A stretch of DNA of 64,000 nt from positions 1 to 64,000 of the forward strand of contig PDRJ01000041.1 in NCBI GenBank assembly GCA_002748065.1. The letters run 5' to 3'. The notes beneath the pieces were generated by a model. It saw only the letters and a list, made by a program, of their open reading frames with translations. It had not been told where the DNA came from and did no database searches. Position numbers and translations under genes: made by a program. This stretch comes from Bacteroidota bacterium (GTDB lineage Bacteria; Bacteroidota; Bacteroidia; Bacteroidales; BM520). Of this stretch, positions 15,203 through 24,352 are shown piece by piece. How positions within the stretch are numbered: position 1 is the first letter of the stretch; each line of letters starts with the position of its first letter.

Positions 15203-17272
15203 TTATCTTTTGGAAGCACGCCACGTCACACCGGCCTGAAACTGTATGCCGGGCATCTTCACCGAAGCAATTTCATGGTACTGCGTGTTAAGCACGTTGT
15301 TCACCGTCACATAAAAACTCACCTCAGAGAGGTGATAGACCGCCTTCAAGTCAAGCAACAGGTAGGGAGCGTATGCGGTCTCCGGGAAGCCCGCCCGATC
15401 ATAGTCGATATAGCTCCCTGCACGGTCCTCTGCGCGCAAGGTAGCTGAAAAGTCCAGGTGGCGATAGGTATAAGCGGAGGCGATCCGCAGGGCATGTTTC
15501 AGGTAGTCTAACACATATTTGGAGATAAAGGGGTTCTCCGGCTCTGCCATCCAAGCAAAACTATAGGAGACAAAGAGATAGCGAAGACCCTCTTTTTCGG
15601 AGAAGTGCATCTGGGTTCCCACCTCGGTACCAAAGGTGTTAAGCTGAGTGATATTCCTACTTTGCCACTTGTCACTCTCCTTCTCTTTGGCCCAATCGAT
15701 GGTATTTTGTCCATAGCGATAAAACCCATTAAGGTACATCAGCACCTTGCGGGTATGTCTTTTGATCCCCAACTCCCCGTTAAGGGCCGTTTCGGGTTTC
15801 AGGTCGGGATTGCCTATATTCAGTGGGCCGGAATAGTAGAGGTCGGTATAGGAGGGAAGGCGCGCCGTACGGTTTACAGCCATATAAAGCATATATTGGG
15901 GCCAGAGGTCATAACTCACATCCACGCCACCGGTCAACAGCGGTTGCCACACATTGGAAAGGGTCAACGCCCCACCGCCGGAAAAGGCGATCCTATTCTT
16001 CTTCACATAGTATTCGCCAAACAGGTTACCGCGCAAGCGCTGAGCACTGCGGGTAAAATAGGCATCCGGGTTCCCCGGAACACGGCGTCTCTCCGTCATC
16101 TCCTCTCCCAGCACATTACTGAACAAACGCTCTTCCCGAAGTTCAAAGCCGAAGGTAGTTTTGGCATACTCCCCGCTGTAGCGCATGTTAAGTTTTGCTC
16201 CTGCCACGTGACTAACATGATGGTTGTGGCCCTTATAGTAGTAGCCACCGCCAAACCCTGCAGTATCATTCCCATGGACAAAAAAACCATTTGTGCGCGC
16301 ATAAACATCTTCCCGAAACAGTTCAAAACGATCTTGATTACGCCGGTAGAAGAGGGCAGGTTCAAACCGGATTTGCTTCCCAAAGGAGCTGCTAAGCAAG
16401 AGAAATCCGGTATTCAGCGCTTCGTATTGCCAGGGGAAGGCCGGAGTATAAAAGTCATTGGCACCAAAAGACTTACGAACAAACCCCGCATCGATCATAA
16501 GAGGAGCAATGCCCATATTCAGGCTTCCGGAAAAGAATAGATTCGTCGTTTTATAATCCGTATTGTTTATGGAGTCGTTACGAAGGTAGCCATCGCTCTG
16601 TCGGTAGCTTGCCGAAAGGAGCCCCGTAAATCGTTTTCTCTTGAGCGAGGCCACACCGGCAACACCAAAGCGGTTATAGGAGCCGTAATAGGCGGAGAGA
16701 GAAGGTTCGGCATACCGTTTGGTGATAATATTCACGGCACCACTGTAGGAGTTGATACCATAAAACCTATTCCCGGGCCCTTGCAGTATCTCAAGGCGAC
16801 GCACATCCTGCATGGCAACGGGCAGGTTTAAGTTGTGGTGTCCTGTTTGGATGTCGTTGATAGCTACGCCATTGATAAGTAGCAGGGTCTGCTCAAAATT
16901 ACCGGCACGAAACGCTATATCCGACTGTATGCCGTCGGCACCACGACTGCGAATATCCGCCACGCCTACCTGCCCCAACACTTCGTGCAGGTTATCGGCA
17001 GGCAGGAGTTGTAGGGCTGTCTCATCAGCCGACTGGATCACTTTTGCCGTTTTCTCCAGAAACTGCGGCATACGACTGGAACGAATCTCGATCTCCTTTA
17101 GGAAAACCGTATCCAACTGCGCAAAAAGGCTGCTGGTAAAAGAACTTAGCACCAATGTGGTGAGGCTTGCCAAACTAATGGTCTTTCCAATGGAAGCAAA
17201 AACAGCTGCTTTCGTGCGTTTCCAACGTCTGAAACGCATGGTCTGATTGAATTTTTTTAATGTATACTTCAT
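15203..17272 (-). CDS. TonB-dependent outer membrane receptor
   Basis: A protein of 689 residues. An N-terminal basic region and hydrophobic signal ending near FAQ are followed directly by a plug domain (SADETALQLLPADNLHEVLG, QTLLLINGVAINDIQTG, RLEILQGPGNRFYGINSYSG) and a 22-strand-type barrel ending in GVTWRASKR. It has no carboxypeptidase-regulatory domain, unlike the other receptors here, and resembles BtuB-size receptors. The conserved receptor motif RTARLPSYTDLYYSG and GNPDLKPE are present. It stands alone without a transporter or lipoprotein, so the ligand cannot be assigned; no cobalamin riboswitch was recognised upstream. Confidence 0.88.
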   Translation of the reverse strand: MKYTLKKFNQTMRFRRWKRTKAAVFASIGKTISLASLTTLVLSSFTSSLFAQLDTVFLKEIEIRSSRMPQFLEKTAKVIQSADETALQLLPADNLHEVLGQVGVADIRSRGADGIQSDIAFRAGNFEQTLLLINGVAINDIQTGHHNLNLPVAMQDVRRLEILQGPGNRFYGINSYSGAVNIITKRYAEPSLSAYYGSYNRFGVAGVASLKRKRFTGLLSASYRQSDGYLRNDSINNTDYKTTNLFFSGSLNMGIAPLMIDAGFVRKSFGANDFYTPAFPWQYEALNTGFLLLSSSFGKQIRFEPALFYRRNQDRFELFREDVYARTNGFFVHGNDTAGFGGGYYYKGHNHHVSHVAGAKLNMRYSGEYAKTTFGFELREERLFSNVLGEEMTERRRVPGNPDAYFTRSAQRLRGNLFGEYYVKKNRIAFSGGGALTLSNVWQPLLTGGVDVSYDLWPQYMLYMAVNRTARLPSYTDLYYSGPLNIGNPDLKPETALNGELGIKRHTRKVLMYLNGFYRYGQNTIDWAKEKESDKWQSRNITQLNTFGTEVGTQMHFSEKEGLRYLFVSYSFAWMAEPENPFISKYVLDYLKHALRIASAYTYRHLDFSATLRAEDRAGSYIDYDRAGFPETAYAPYLLLDLKAVYHLSEVSFYVTVNNVLNTQYHEIASVKMPGIQFQAGVTWRASKR

Positions 17273-17292
17273 TTTTTTGTGTTTTGGTTTTG

Positions 17293-17300
17293 CAAAGATA
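17293..17300 (-). promoter_or_regulatory. Bacteroidota -7 promoter box for the TonB receptor
   Basis: The minus strand reads TATCTTTG, 20 bases upstream of the receptor start. Confidence 0.5.
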
Positions 17301-17392
17301 GTTTTTTAGGCAAGGGAGGTTTCACGGCTCCATGAAAGGAGATTGGCATGGAGAAGATTCAGGAGGGCCCGATGATATTGGGACATTTTTTC

Positions 17393-17400
17393 TATTTTTG
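17393..17400 (+). promoter_or_regulatory. candidate -7 box upstream of the PepC-type peptidase
   Basis: TATTTTTG fits TAnnTTTG. The inserted element remnant begins 9 bases later, so transcription from here would run through the element before reaching the gene at 17624. Confidence 0.4.
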
Positions 17401-17409
17401 TAGTCTAAT

Positions 17410-17582
17410 TAGTGTTTGTCCATAAAATCAGCGTTTTGAGAAAAGGCTGTATAGAAAGTATTAATTCACCAAGTCTCTCACAAGAAGACACCAGAACGAA
17501 GTTTGTAGGTCATACGATTAGGCCTTATCTCTTCGAAAGAGAAGACGAAGAGAAAGGCTCACAAAGTCAATATAGCGACGAA
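17410..17582 (+). repeat. degenerate inverted-repeat element (copy E)
   Basis: This begins GTGTTTGTCCATAAAATCAG directly after TAATTA and continues GCGTTTTGAGAAAAGGCTGTATAGAA, matching the start of copy A. The middle has diverged and only a vague match to the far end (GCTCACAAAGTC) remains. It fills most of the 351-base gap between the TonB receptor and the peptidase. Confidence 0.6.
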
Positions 17583-17623
17583 TTGGGTTGTTTTCATACA
17601 GAGACACATTAAAACTCACACAG

Positions 17624-18823
17624 ATGAAGAAACTATTTGTTACACTGTTGGCCTTTTTAGTGGCTGCGCCAGTTCTCTTTGCTCAGGAAGAGAAAAAAGA
17701 GGAGAAAAAAGGGTATGAATTTACCGTCATCAAAGAGATACCGGTAACAGCGGTACGGGATCAATACCGCAGCGGTACCTGTTGGTCCTTTTCGGGGTTA
17801 GGGCTACTGGAAGCCGAACTTTTGCGCATGGGAAAAGGCGAATACGACCTTTCAGAGGCCTTTATCATTCGCAACTGTTTTGAGGAGAAAGCCAACCGTT
17901 ATGTGCGTTGGCATGGAAACCTCAACTTCGGTGGCGGTGGAGCATTCCACGACGTAACATGGGTATGGAAAAACTTCGGCATTGTGCCGGAAGGAGCCTA
18001 CACCGGACTGCCGGAAGGAGAAGAGAAGTTTGTCCATGGCGAACAGGAAGAGGTGCTCAAAAACTACGTGGAGGGTATCGTAAAAAATAAAAACCGCAAA
18101 CTCACCAAGGTGTGGATGCAGGGGTACGAAGGAATCCTCGATGCTTATCTGGGCGAAACACCGGAAACCTTCCTCTACGAAGGAAAAGAGTATACCCCTC
18201 AATCCTTTGCCAAGGAGTTAGGACTCGACATGGATGACTACGTAGAAATTTCCTCTTTCACCCACCACCCCTTCTATGAGCCCTTTATCATTGAAGTTCC
18301 GGACAATTGGCTTCATGACGTGGTATACAACGTACCGTTAAATGAGATGATGGAGGTGATCGACTATGCCATCGAAAACGGTTACACCATTGGCTGGGGT
18401 GCTGACATAAGTAACAAAGGTTTTTCCTGGAAAAATGGCGTGGCCATCTTACCGGAGAAACCCATCGAAGCAAGTGCCGGCTCCGAAGTAGCCAAATGGG
18501 ATGAGATGAGCAAAAAAGAGCAGCAAAATAGACTCTACAATTTTGACGGCAGTGTGGTAGAAAAAGAGATTACGCAGGAGATGCGCCAGGAACATTTCGA
18601 CAACTACCTCACCACAGACGACCATGGAATGCTGCTGTGTGGTATGGCCAAAGATCAAAATGGCAACGAATACTATAAGGTGAAAAATAGCTGGAATATC
18701 ACCGGCAACGACTATGAAGGATTCTTCTACGCCAGTAAACCCTTCGTGGCTCAACAGACCATCGATATCATGCTTCATAAGGATGCCATCCCCAAACACA
18801 TTCGCAAGAAATTAGGACTATAA
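17624..18823 (+). CDS. exported C1-family peptidase (aminopeptidase C/bleomycin hydrolase type)
   Basis: A protein of 399 residues. A signal peptide (MKKLFVTLLAFLVAAPVLFA) is followed by a Glu/Lys-rich stretch and a papain-fold domain. The active-site Cys lies in SGTCWSFSG, the His in TDDHGMLLCG and the Asn in VKNSWN. The overall length and motif spacing fit the PepC/bleomycin-hydrolase group, which is normally cytoplasmic, so the signal peptide places this one in the periplasm or outside. The ATG at 17624 was chosen because it starts the signal peptide. It is monocistronic, with a strong terminator behind it and an inserted repeat element in front. Confidence 0.9.
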   Translation: MKKLFVTLLAFLVAAPVLFAQEEKKEEKKGYEFTVIKEIPVTAVRDQYRSGTCWSFSGLGLLEAELLRMGKGEYDLSEAFIIRNCFEEKANRYVRWHGNLNFGGGGAFHDVTWVWKNFGIVPEGAYTGLPEGEEKFVHGEQEEVLKNYVEGIVKNKNRKLTKVWMQGYEGILDAYLGETPETFLYEGKEYTPQSFAKELGLDMDDYVEISSFTHHPFYEPFIIEVPDNWLHDVVYNVPLNEMMEVIDYAIENGYTIGWGADISNKGFSWKNGVAILPEKPIEASAGSEVAKWDEMSKKEQQNRLYNFDGSVVEKEITQEMRQEHFDNYLTTDDHGMLLCGMAKDQNGNEYYKVKNSWNITGNDYEGFFYASKPFVAQQTIDIMLHKDAIPKHIRKKLGL

Positions 18824-18850
18824 AGATTGCACGCCCTATTCCCCCATACA

Positions 18851-18882
18851 AAGGCTGTTTCCTACTGAAACAGCCTTTTTTT
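18851..18882 (+). terminator. Rho-independent terminator after the C1 peptidase
   Basis: A perfect 9-base stem (GGCTGTTTC / GAAACAGCC) with a 5-base loop, followed by seven T residues. Confidence 0.9.
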
Positions 18883-18950
18883 ATGCCGTTCTCTACCGCA
18901 AAAACAACCACAACCTATTCCATGTTGGCTTCCCTATGCAATTGTTAATT

Positions 18951-18995
18951 CGAGGCCGTATAGCACATTCGAATTCGAGGCTTTCCAAGACTGAA
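18951..18995 (+). repeat. inverted-repeat element fragment (copy G)
   Basis: CGAGGCCGTATAGCACATTC followed by GAATTCGAGGCTTTCCAAGA matches the inner part of copy A (GGCTGTATAGAACGTTCGAA and onward) with several changes; both ends are missing. Nothing else is recognised in the 18883-19100 gap. Confidence 0.5.
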
Positions 18996-19100
18996 AATCG
19001 AACGCCCCACCCAAGAAAACAACTCAACACACTTATAATCAGTCTTTAAAAAAAAGAACAAGAAATACAATACGTATGAATTGGTGATGAAAAAATAGGA

Positions 19101-19108
19101 TACCTTTG
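19101..19108 (+). promoter_or_regulatory. Bacteroidota -7 promoter box for the porin
   Basis: TACCTTTG, 41 bases before the porin ATG; a TTGG lies 16 bases upstream at 19081. Confidence 0.55.
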
Positions 19109-19149
19109 TAAGCGTAGGCTTATGGTGTAACTCAAAAAATGCACGACCT

Positions 19150-20433
19150 ATGAACAGAGTCATTCTTATTGCAGCCCTGCTGATTCCGGTATGGCTACAT
19201 GCACAGAAGAGGGATACGACCACCGTCCCTTCCCAAAGGATCTCCTCACTGGAGGCACAAATTGATTCGTTGCGAAACAGGGTCATCGTAATGGACTCCG
19301 AGATACAAGCGCTAAAACAGGGCGTAACGAAAGGGAAAACGGACATAGAGGAGATGCTGGCCATCTTTAGCACAAGCGACACGGGAGAGGTTCAATTTGA
19401 AACACGCTCCCGGTATAAACGAATCGATGAACTTCTCAAAAAGATACAACAGCGTCCGGGACAATTGATCTTCAATGGCAATGTAACCAACATCAATCAA
19501 TTTACCCTCAAAAATAAGGAGACAAAAACCTTCGGAACAGGCTCATTCGATATCTTTGCAACAACCTCTTTTGGGAAAGGCACGCTGCTGTTTATCGACC
19601 TGGAGGCCATTGGAGGCGATGGCCCCGACCTCCACGCCCCCACCTTTTCGGGACTCAATGGCGATGCCGGCAGCACCCAATCGCCGGACGGTATCGATCG
19701 GCTCAACGTATTAGAAGCGTGGGGTGAATTTACCATGTTCAAAGAGATCTTAACCGTCACCATCGGGAAGATCGATTTAACCAACTACTTTGATAACAAT
19801 GCTTATGCCAACGACGAAACCACACAGTTCATCAGTGGCTCCTTCATCAATAACTCCTCCTTTGCGGTTCCTTCAAACGCCCCAGGAGTGCATTTCAGAA
19901 CCACCTTCTTCAAACGGTATCACCTTCAGGTGGGACTCTCCAGCCAGAGAAATGAAGGGGTTAACCTCTTCAACAACCTGTACAAAATCGCCGGCTTGGG
20001 ATTTACCTTTGCTCCCGACTCCGATTTTGAAGCAAACATACGCATGTACGGCTATCAGGTACCGGCCGCCCGCAATGACTATGGCTTTGGCGTAAGTCTT
20101 GACAAGGTATTTTTCAATAAGTTCAATGTCTTTGGACGATATGGGCTAAACCATGATTCTGTAGCCAGTTATTGGGGAATTAGGTCCTCCTGGAGTACCG
20201 GATTTCGATTTATACAAACCATTGGAGAACAAGCTTTTGCCATAGGAATCGCCTATGGCGAGAACTCCCCTTCTAACCCAAGCCTCAAGGATGAAAAAAT
20301 AGCGGAGTTCTATATTATCCGGAAGCTCAACAAATGGGTGCACCTGTCACCCCACATCCAATACGTTTGGAACCACAGGGGATCCCATGAAGAGTTTATG
20401 GTTTTTGGATTACGAACCCATTTTAACTTCTAA
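19150..20433 (+). CDS. OprB-like outer membrane porin with N-terminal coiled coil
   Basis: A protein of 427 residues. A signal peptide (MNRVILIAALLIPVWLHAQ) is followed by a coiled-coil-like stretch at residues ~30-60 (RISSLEAQIDSLRNRV), a linker, and a beta-barrel with alternating aromatic strands that ends in the C-terminal Phe (GLRTHFNF). The barrel resembles carbohydrate-selective porins of the OprB family (LEAWGEFTMF, VTIGKIDLTNYFDNNAYAND). It probably allows diffusion of small solutes across the outer membrane. No transporter lies next to it. The specific substrate is not evident. Confidence 0.75.
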   Translation: MNRVILIAALLIPVWLHAQKRDTTTVPSQRISSLEAQIDSLRNRVIVMDSEIQALKQGVTKGKTDIEEMLAIFSTSDTGEVQFETRSRYKRIDELLKKIQQRPGQLIFNGNVTNINQFTLKNKETKTFGTGSFDIFATTSFGKGTLLFIDLEAIGGDGPDLHAPTFSGLNGDAGSTQSPDGIDRLNVLEAWGEFTMFKEILTVTIGKIDLTNYFDNNAYANDETTQFISGSFINNSSFAVPSNAPGVHFRTTFFKRYHLQVGLSSQRNEGVNLFNNLYKIAGLGFTFAPDSDFEANIRMYGYQVPAARNDYGFGVSLDKVFFNKFNVFGRYGLNHDSVASYWGIRSSWSTGFRFIQTIGEQAFAIGIAYGENSPSNPSLKDEKIAEFYIIRKLNKWVHLSPHIQYVWNHRGSHEEFMVFGLRTHFNF

Positions 20434-20478
20434 CCCACCCTCCTACCGACGCGTGCAGGAAGTATCCCAAAATTCTAT

Positions 20479-20486
20479 TATTTTTG
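20479..20486 (+). promoter_or_regulatory. candidate -7 box for xseA
   Basis: TATTTTTG fits TAnnTTTG, 30 bases before the xseA ATG. Confidence 0.35.
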
Positions 20487-20516
20487 TCCTACCACAAGAA
20501 AAAGTGTAGGCTCATC

Positions 20517-21929
20517 ATGGATTGGAGGTTAGAAAATAGAAGAGGACACATCTACCATTTGTCGGAACTCACTAGTGAGCTAAAGATGGTAATCCAGGAT
20601 CATTTTCGCCGTCCGGTATGGATAAAAGCAGAGATCTCCTCCATCAAAAAAGGGCAAAAAGGGCACTATTACCTTGAGCTTGTAGAGAACCGCTACGGGA
20701 TCATCGAGTCCAAGGCTCAAGCCATGGTATGGGCCAGCCATGCCAACCGCATCATCCCGCATTTTGAGGCGGCCACCGGAACCCGTCTAAGCAAAGGGAT
20801 GACCATCCTTTTTCAAGGGAGTGTGGTCTTCCACATCATCTATGGCTTCTCCATTCATATCCAGTTTATTGATCCGGAATACACCCTGGGGGAGATGGCC
20901 AGGGAACGAGAAGCTGTCATTGCCCGACTTAGAAAAGAGGGGTTTATGGAAATGAACAAAGAGCTCCTGCCCCCCACTGTTCCCCAGCGGTTAGCCATCA
21001 TCGCCGCTCCGGGAAGCAAAGGGCTAAACGATTTCACCAAAACCCTTCAGACCCATTGCCATGCCATTGCGTTTGAGACGACCCTGTTCGCCGCCATTAT
21101 GCAGGGAGAGAATGCGGCACCGGACATCATCCGTAACCTACGCATTATTGAGGCACAACATCAGGACTACGATGTCATCATCCTCATAAGAGGCGGTGGC
21201 GCCGAGTTAGACCTAACCTGCTTCGATGAATATGAGTTGTGTGCAATCCTCGCCCAGGTGTCTCTCCCAGTCATCACCGGCATCGGACACACCGATGACG
21301 AAACCATCTGCGATCTTATTGCCTCCCAAAGGACCAAAACCCCCACTGATGCGGCCATGTTTATTTGTGGAGCCATCGCCGACTTTCAACAACGGCTTCA
21401 GACAAGTGAAGAGGCGCTCCACCGCCATGCACAGAGCGCCCTGGAAATGGCCAAAACAAACCTCAAAGGAAACGAGCAGCGACTCCAAAGGGAACTAACC
21501 CATCGCATACACTTCCAAAACAGTTATATCCAAAACCTCTCCACCAACGTAAAGCGTATCACACAAAGCATCCTTGACCAGGAAAAAGAGCAAATAGCGC
21601 GAACCACCGCTACCATCAAGCAGAAATCAAACCTAGCCCTATTCCAACAGAAAAACCTTCTAACAAGAAACCATCTCCTTATGGAGAGCAACGTAAAAAA
21701 CAGGCTACTCCGGGAGGAGGAACGAATCCGTAACCTACAAAAACTGGTTCAGATTCTTCACCCGGAAAACACCTTAAGGCGAGGTTTCTCCATCACCCTA
21801 AAGGAGGGAAAAGCACTTACCGACAGCTCTTCCCTCAAAGAGGGAGATCAGGTGGAGACCACACTCTTCAAAGGATCCATCACCTCCATGATCATCCGTA
21901 ACACCCACAATAATGACAAAGAAAATTAG
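20517..21929 (+). CDS. xseA: exodeoxyribonuclease VII large subunit
   Basis: A 470-residue catalytic subunit of ExoVII, which degrades single-stranded DNA from both ends. The N-terminal OB-fold (YHLSELTSELKMVIQDHF, WIKAEISS, KGHYYLEL) is followed by the conserved exonuclease core (RLAIIAAPGSKGLNDF, ILIRGGGAELDLTCFDEYEL, TGIGHTDDETICDLIA) and a long coiled-coil region ending in LRRGFSIT. I chose the ATG at 20517 over the in-frame TTG at 20484 because it starts just ahead of the OB-fold. It overlaps xseB by 17 bases. Confidence 0.95.
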   Translation: MDWRLENRRGHIYHLSELTSELKMVIQDHFRRPVWIKAEISSIKKGQKGHYYLELVENRYGIIESKAQAMVWASHANRIIPHFEAATGTRLSKGMTILFQGSVVFHIIYGFSIHIQFIDPEYTLGEMAREREAVIARLRKEGFMEMNKELLPPTVPQRLAIIAAPGSKGLNDFTKTLQTHCHAIAFETTLFAAIMQGENAAPDIIRNLRIIEAQHQDYDVIILIRGGGAELDLTCFDEYELCAILAQVSLPVITGIGHTDDETICDLIASQRTKTPTDAAMFICGAIADFQQRLQTSEEALHRHAQSALEMAKTNLKGNEQRLQRELTHRIHFQNSYIQNLSTNVKRITQSILDQEKEQIARTTATIKQKSNLALFQQKNLLTRNHLLMESNVKNRLLREEERIRNLQKLVQILHPENTLRRGFSITLKEGKALTDSSSLKEGDQVETTLFKGSITSMIIRNTHNNDKEN

Positions 21930-22110
21930 CTACGACGAAGCCATTCAAGAGCTGGAAACCATCGTATCAGAGATGGAAGAAGACATCAGCATTGATCAAC
22001 TCAGCATACAGGTCAAACGAGCCACCGAGCTCATCGATATTTGCCGCAAAAAACTGTTAAAGACAGAGACAGAGGTCAACAAAATCCTCCATAAAGAGGA
22101 GGAGGAATAG
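21913..22110 (+). CDS. xseB: exodeoxyribonuclease VII small subunit
   Basis: A 65-residue helical partner that binds the coiled coil of XseA. It has the typical start SYDEAIQELETIVSEMEE and the following amphipathic helices, and the length is normal. Translation is coupled to xseA through the overlap. Confidence 0.95.
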   Translation: MTKKISYDEAIQELETIVSEMEEDISIDQLSIQVKRATELIDICRKKLLKTETEVNKILHKEEEE

Positions 22111-22115
22111 CCTCA

Positions 22116-23279
22116 CTATAACACGCCCACCAGTTGGGCCAAGAGAAAGAAATAGTGCGCCAGGATGCCGGCAAACAACCCCCCAATGGTGTGGGAGAGC
22201 AGAGCCTTTGAGGTAAGTTGGCGATACCCCAAGGTATCGAGCATAGCCGTGTGCGTACTCAAATAGCCACTCCAACACATCCCCATGGCGGTAAAAACGG
22301 CAATCGCATTACCGTTGATAAGTCCCTCGGCGACATACATCTTCACCAGAGAGAGGGCAGCTCCCACAGCTCCAAGCGAGGTGATGGGAAAGGCGATAAG
22401 CTCAGGATCTTCGAAGCCAAAGAGAAGCTCAAATGCACCACTGATATACTGCGCCAACCACGGCAACACCGGCACCCCTTCGTAGGCAAGCCCTTGATAG
22501 CCCACCGCAGCATCTTTGGGTCCAAAGGTGAGAATCATTACGATGGTAGAGATCACCAAAACCCCGGGAATGATGGAGAGGCCCAACTGAACCCCCGACT
22601 TGCCGCCATCCAAAATGGAGTTCAACAACCGCATAAAGGAGGAGCCCTCCGACTTAAACGAGATGCAGGTATCATCGCCCTGAACCTCCTTTATGGATAA
22701 TTTCTCCAGCTCTTTTTTTGAGAACCTCTGCATCAAACGGGTGGAGATAATCGCACCACAGACCGCCCCAAGAAGCCCCACCATGGCCGGCATGAAGTAA
22801 CCAAACCCACTCATAAAGGTGATCACGATCAGTCCCATGCCAAAGGATGTTCCAAAGTTGGTCAGCGAAACCAACTCATAAGTCTTAAAGTATCGGCTGA
22901 AGTTTTTGTCATTGGAGAGGGAAATAATCGCAGGGTTATCGGAGAAGAAGGTCATCACTCCGGCCAATGCTGAAACTCCCGGAAGATTAAAGAGCGGGCG
23001 CATCAATGGTGCCAACAGGGCTTCCAAAAGACGTACCACCCCAAACTCGATCATCAAACGGGACAAGGCTCCTGTCAAAACCGTAATCCCCATCAAATAG
23101 AAAACGGTATTCATCAACAGATCCCAAGCCGTATTCATGATGGTGTTGAGCATATTAGAAACCCCCATCACCGAGCCCAACCCCCCAAAAAAGGCAAAGA
23201 AGAATAACAAAAAAATAAAAGCCTCGTAGCGTCTTTTCTTCAGAAATAGGCTATTGCGGAGTTGTTTTAAGGCTGCCAT
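22116..23279 (-). CDS. nucleoside-recognition (Gate) domain membrane protein
   Basis: A protein of 387 residues with about nine hydrophobic segments. It carries a Gate/nucleoside-recognition pattern with a conserved FFSDNPAIISLSNDKNF motif and Gly-rich membrane helices (GTSFGMGLIVITFMSGFGYF). Relatives include the SpmA/SpmB-like and CD0519/CD1768-type membrane proteins of unknown transport function. It is convergent with xseB, separated by 5 bases, and has no obvious operon partner. A transport role is inferred from the fold alone. Confidence 0.7.
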   Translation of the reverse strand: MAALKQLRNSLFLKKRRYEAFIFLLFFFAFFGGLGSVMGVSNMLNTIMNTAWDLLMNTVFYLMGITVLTGALSRLMIEFGVVRLLEALLAPLMRPLFNLPGVSALAGVMTFFSDNPAIISLSNDKNFSRYFKTYELVSLTNFGTSFGMGLIVITFMSGFGYFMPAMVGLLGAVCGAIISTRLMQRFSKKELEKLSIKEVQGDDTCISFKSEGSSFMRLLNSILDGGKSGVQLGLSIIPGVLVISTIVMILTFGPKDAAVGYQGLAYEGVPVLPWLAQYISGAFELLFGFEDPELIAFPITSLGAVGAALSLVKMYVAEGLINGNAIAVFTAMGMCWSGYLSTHTAMLDTLGYRQLTSKALLSHTIGGLFAGILAHYFFLLAQLVGVL

Positions 23280-23344
23280 GACAACTTAATTTACATTTCC
23301 CAATTAATCTATATATCAGGGCACGAAAGTAGTAAAAAATAGTG

Positions 23345-23352
23345 TATGTTTG
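23345..23352 (+). promoter_or_regulatory. Bacteroidota -7 promoter box before the TorF-like gene
   Basis: TATGTTTG fits TAnnTTTG, 20 bases before the ATG at 23373. Confidence 0.45.
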
Positions 23353-23372
23353 CCCGCGAAAATTTTTGAGCA

Positions 23373-24128
23373 ATGAAGCAACGGACAACCATTATTCTTG
23401 CCTTCTTATGGTGTATGTGTGCACCCTTTCTTTCCAAAGGAAACAACGATGAGGAGAAGACCGCCCATACCACAAACATAAAAGGAGACCTTTCGCTATC
23501 GTTACAGAACCAACACTACTGGCGAGGCATAAAGACCGGACAAGGACTGAGTCTGGAGTTGGGAGGTAATTTACAGATCACCAAATCCCTTCAAGCGGGA
23601 ATATGGAATGGGATAGCTCTTAACAGCTCCTACAAAGAGGTTGACTTTTACCTCTCCTGGAATCAGAAAAACCTCACCATCACACTGTTGGACTACTATT
23701 GTCCCAGGGAGAGGATCTTTAGCGACGAATTTACCGACGTGAAAAGCCATACCACCCCCCACTTAACAGACCTACAAATTGCATACAACATTCCCAGGAC
23801 GCCTTTTACTCTTATGGCAAGCACCCTGTTTTGGGGCTGCGACCTCAATGCCAAAGGCAAAAACTACTACAGCACCTACCTAGAGCTGGGATACACCCAA
23901 TCATTTGACGAGATGAACACCCGTATTCTACTAGGTTACAGTCTATGGGAAGGCATCTATGGTTCCAAAAGGGGCATTGTAAACATGGAAATTGCAGCAG
24001 AATACCCTCTCATCAAACGAGAGGCCTTTGCCCTGTTAGTCAACACACACTTTATCTATAATCCCCTAAAAAAGAAGCTCTATTTTGGCGCGGGAGTCTC
24101 CCTAAAAAAGAGCAACCAGGGCTCATAA
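23373..24128 (+). CDS. TorF-like putative outer membrane protein
   Basis: A protein of 251 residues. A signal peptide (MKQRTTIILAFLWCMCAPFLSKG) is followed by alternating beta strands. The early LSLQNQHYWRGIKTGQG segment recalls the TorF/Gcw_chp family of putative porins, in which an RG motif follows the first strand. The barrel would have 10-12 strands and ends KLYFGAGVSLKK rather than in an aromatic residue. It lies immediately upstream of the hemerythrin and LuxR genes but has a separate promoter and a 224-base gap. No specific function can be given. Confidence 0.6.
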   Translation: MKQRTTIILAFLWCMCAPFLSKGNNDEEKTAHTTNIKGDLSLSLQNQHYWRGIKTGQGLSLELGGNLQITKSLQAGIWNGIALNSSYKEVDFYLSWNQKNLTITLLDYYCPRERIFSDEFTDVKSHTTPHLTDLQIAYNIPRTPFTLMASTLFWGCDLNAKGKNYYSTYLELGYTQSFDEMNTRILLGYSLWEGIYGSKRGIVNMEIAAEYPLIKREAFALLVNTHFIYNPLKKKLYFGAGVSLKKSNQGS

Positions 24129-24326
24129 AAGAGTGATCGGTTTTCTAATACCCCCGCAAGAGGAGCAACAAGAGAAGAGCGGTAGTAGGCGTATGCTGAT
24201 ATGCCAACCAGAGGAATCTACCACGTAATAACATCCCCAACCGCTAGAGGGACAATGAGGAGAGGGCCTCTTCCTGAGAGGAGGTAAATTTTACAAGGAG
24301 AAGCGGAAAGAATCGAATATAAACCG

Positions 24327-24334
24327 TAACTTTG
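24327..24334 (+). promoter_or_regulatory. Bacteroidota -7 promoter box for the hemerythrin gene
   Basis: TAACTTTG fits TAnnTTTG, 18 bases before the ATG at 24353. The remainder of the 24129-24352 gap shows nothing recognisable. Confidence 0.5.
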
Positions 24335-24352
24335 TTCATCAAATTATCAACA

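Noticed and set aside
15203..17272. Calling the orphan TonB receptor BtuB with a cobalamin riboswitch
   Set aside because: No B12-box-like sequence was recognised in the upstream 350 bases, and size alone is not specific.
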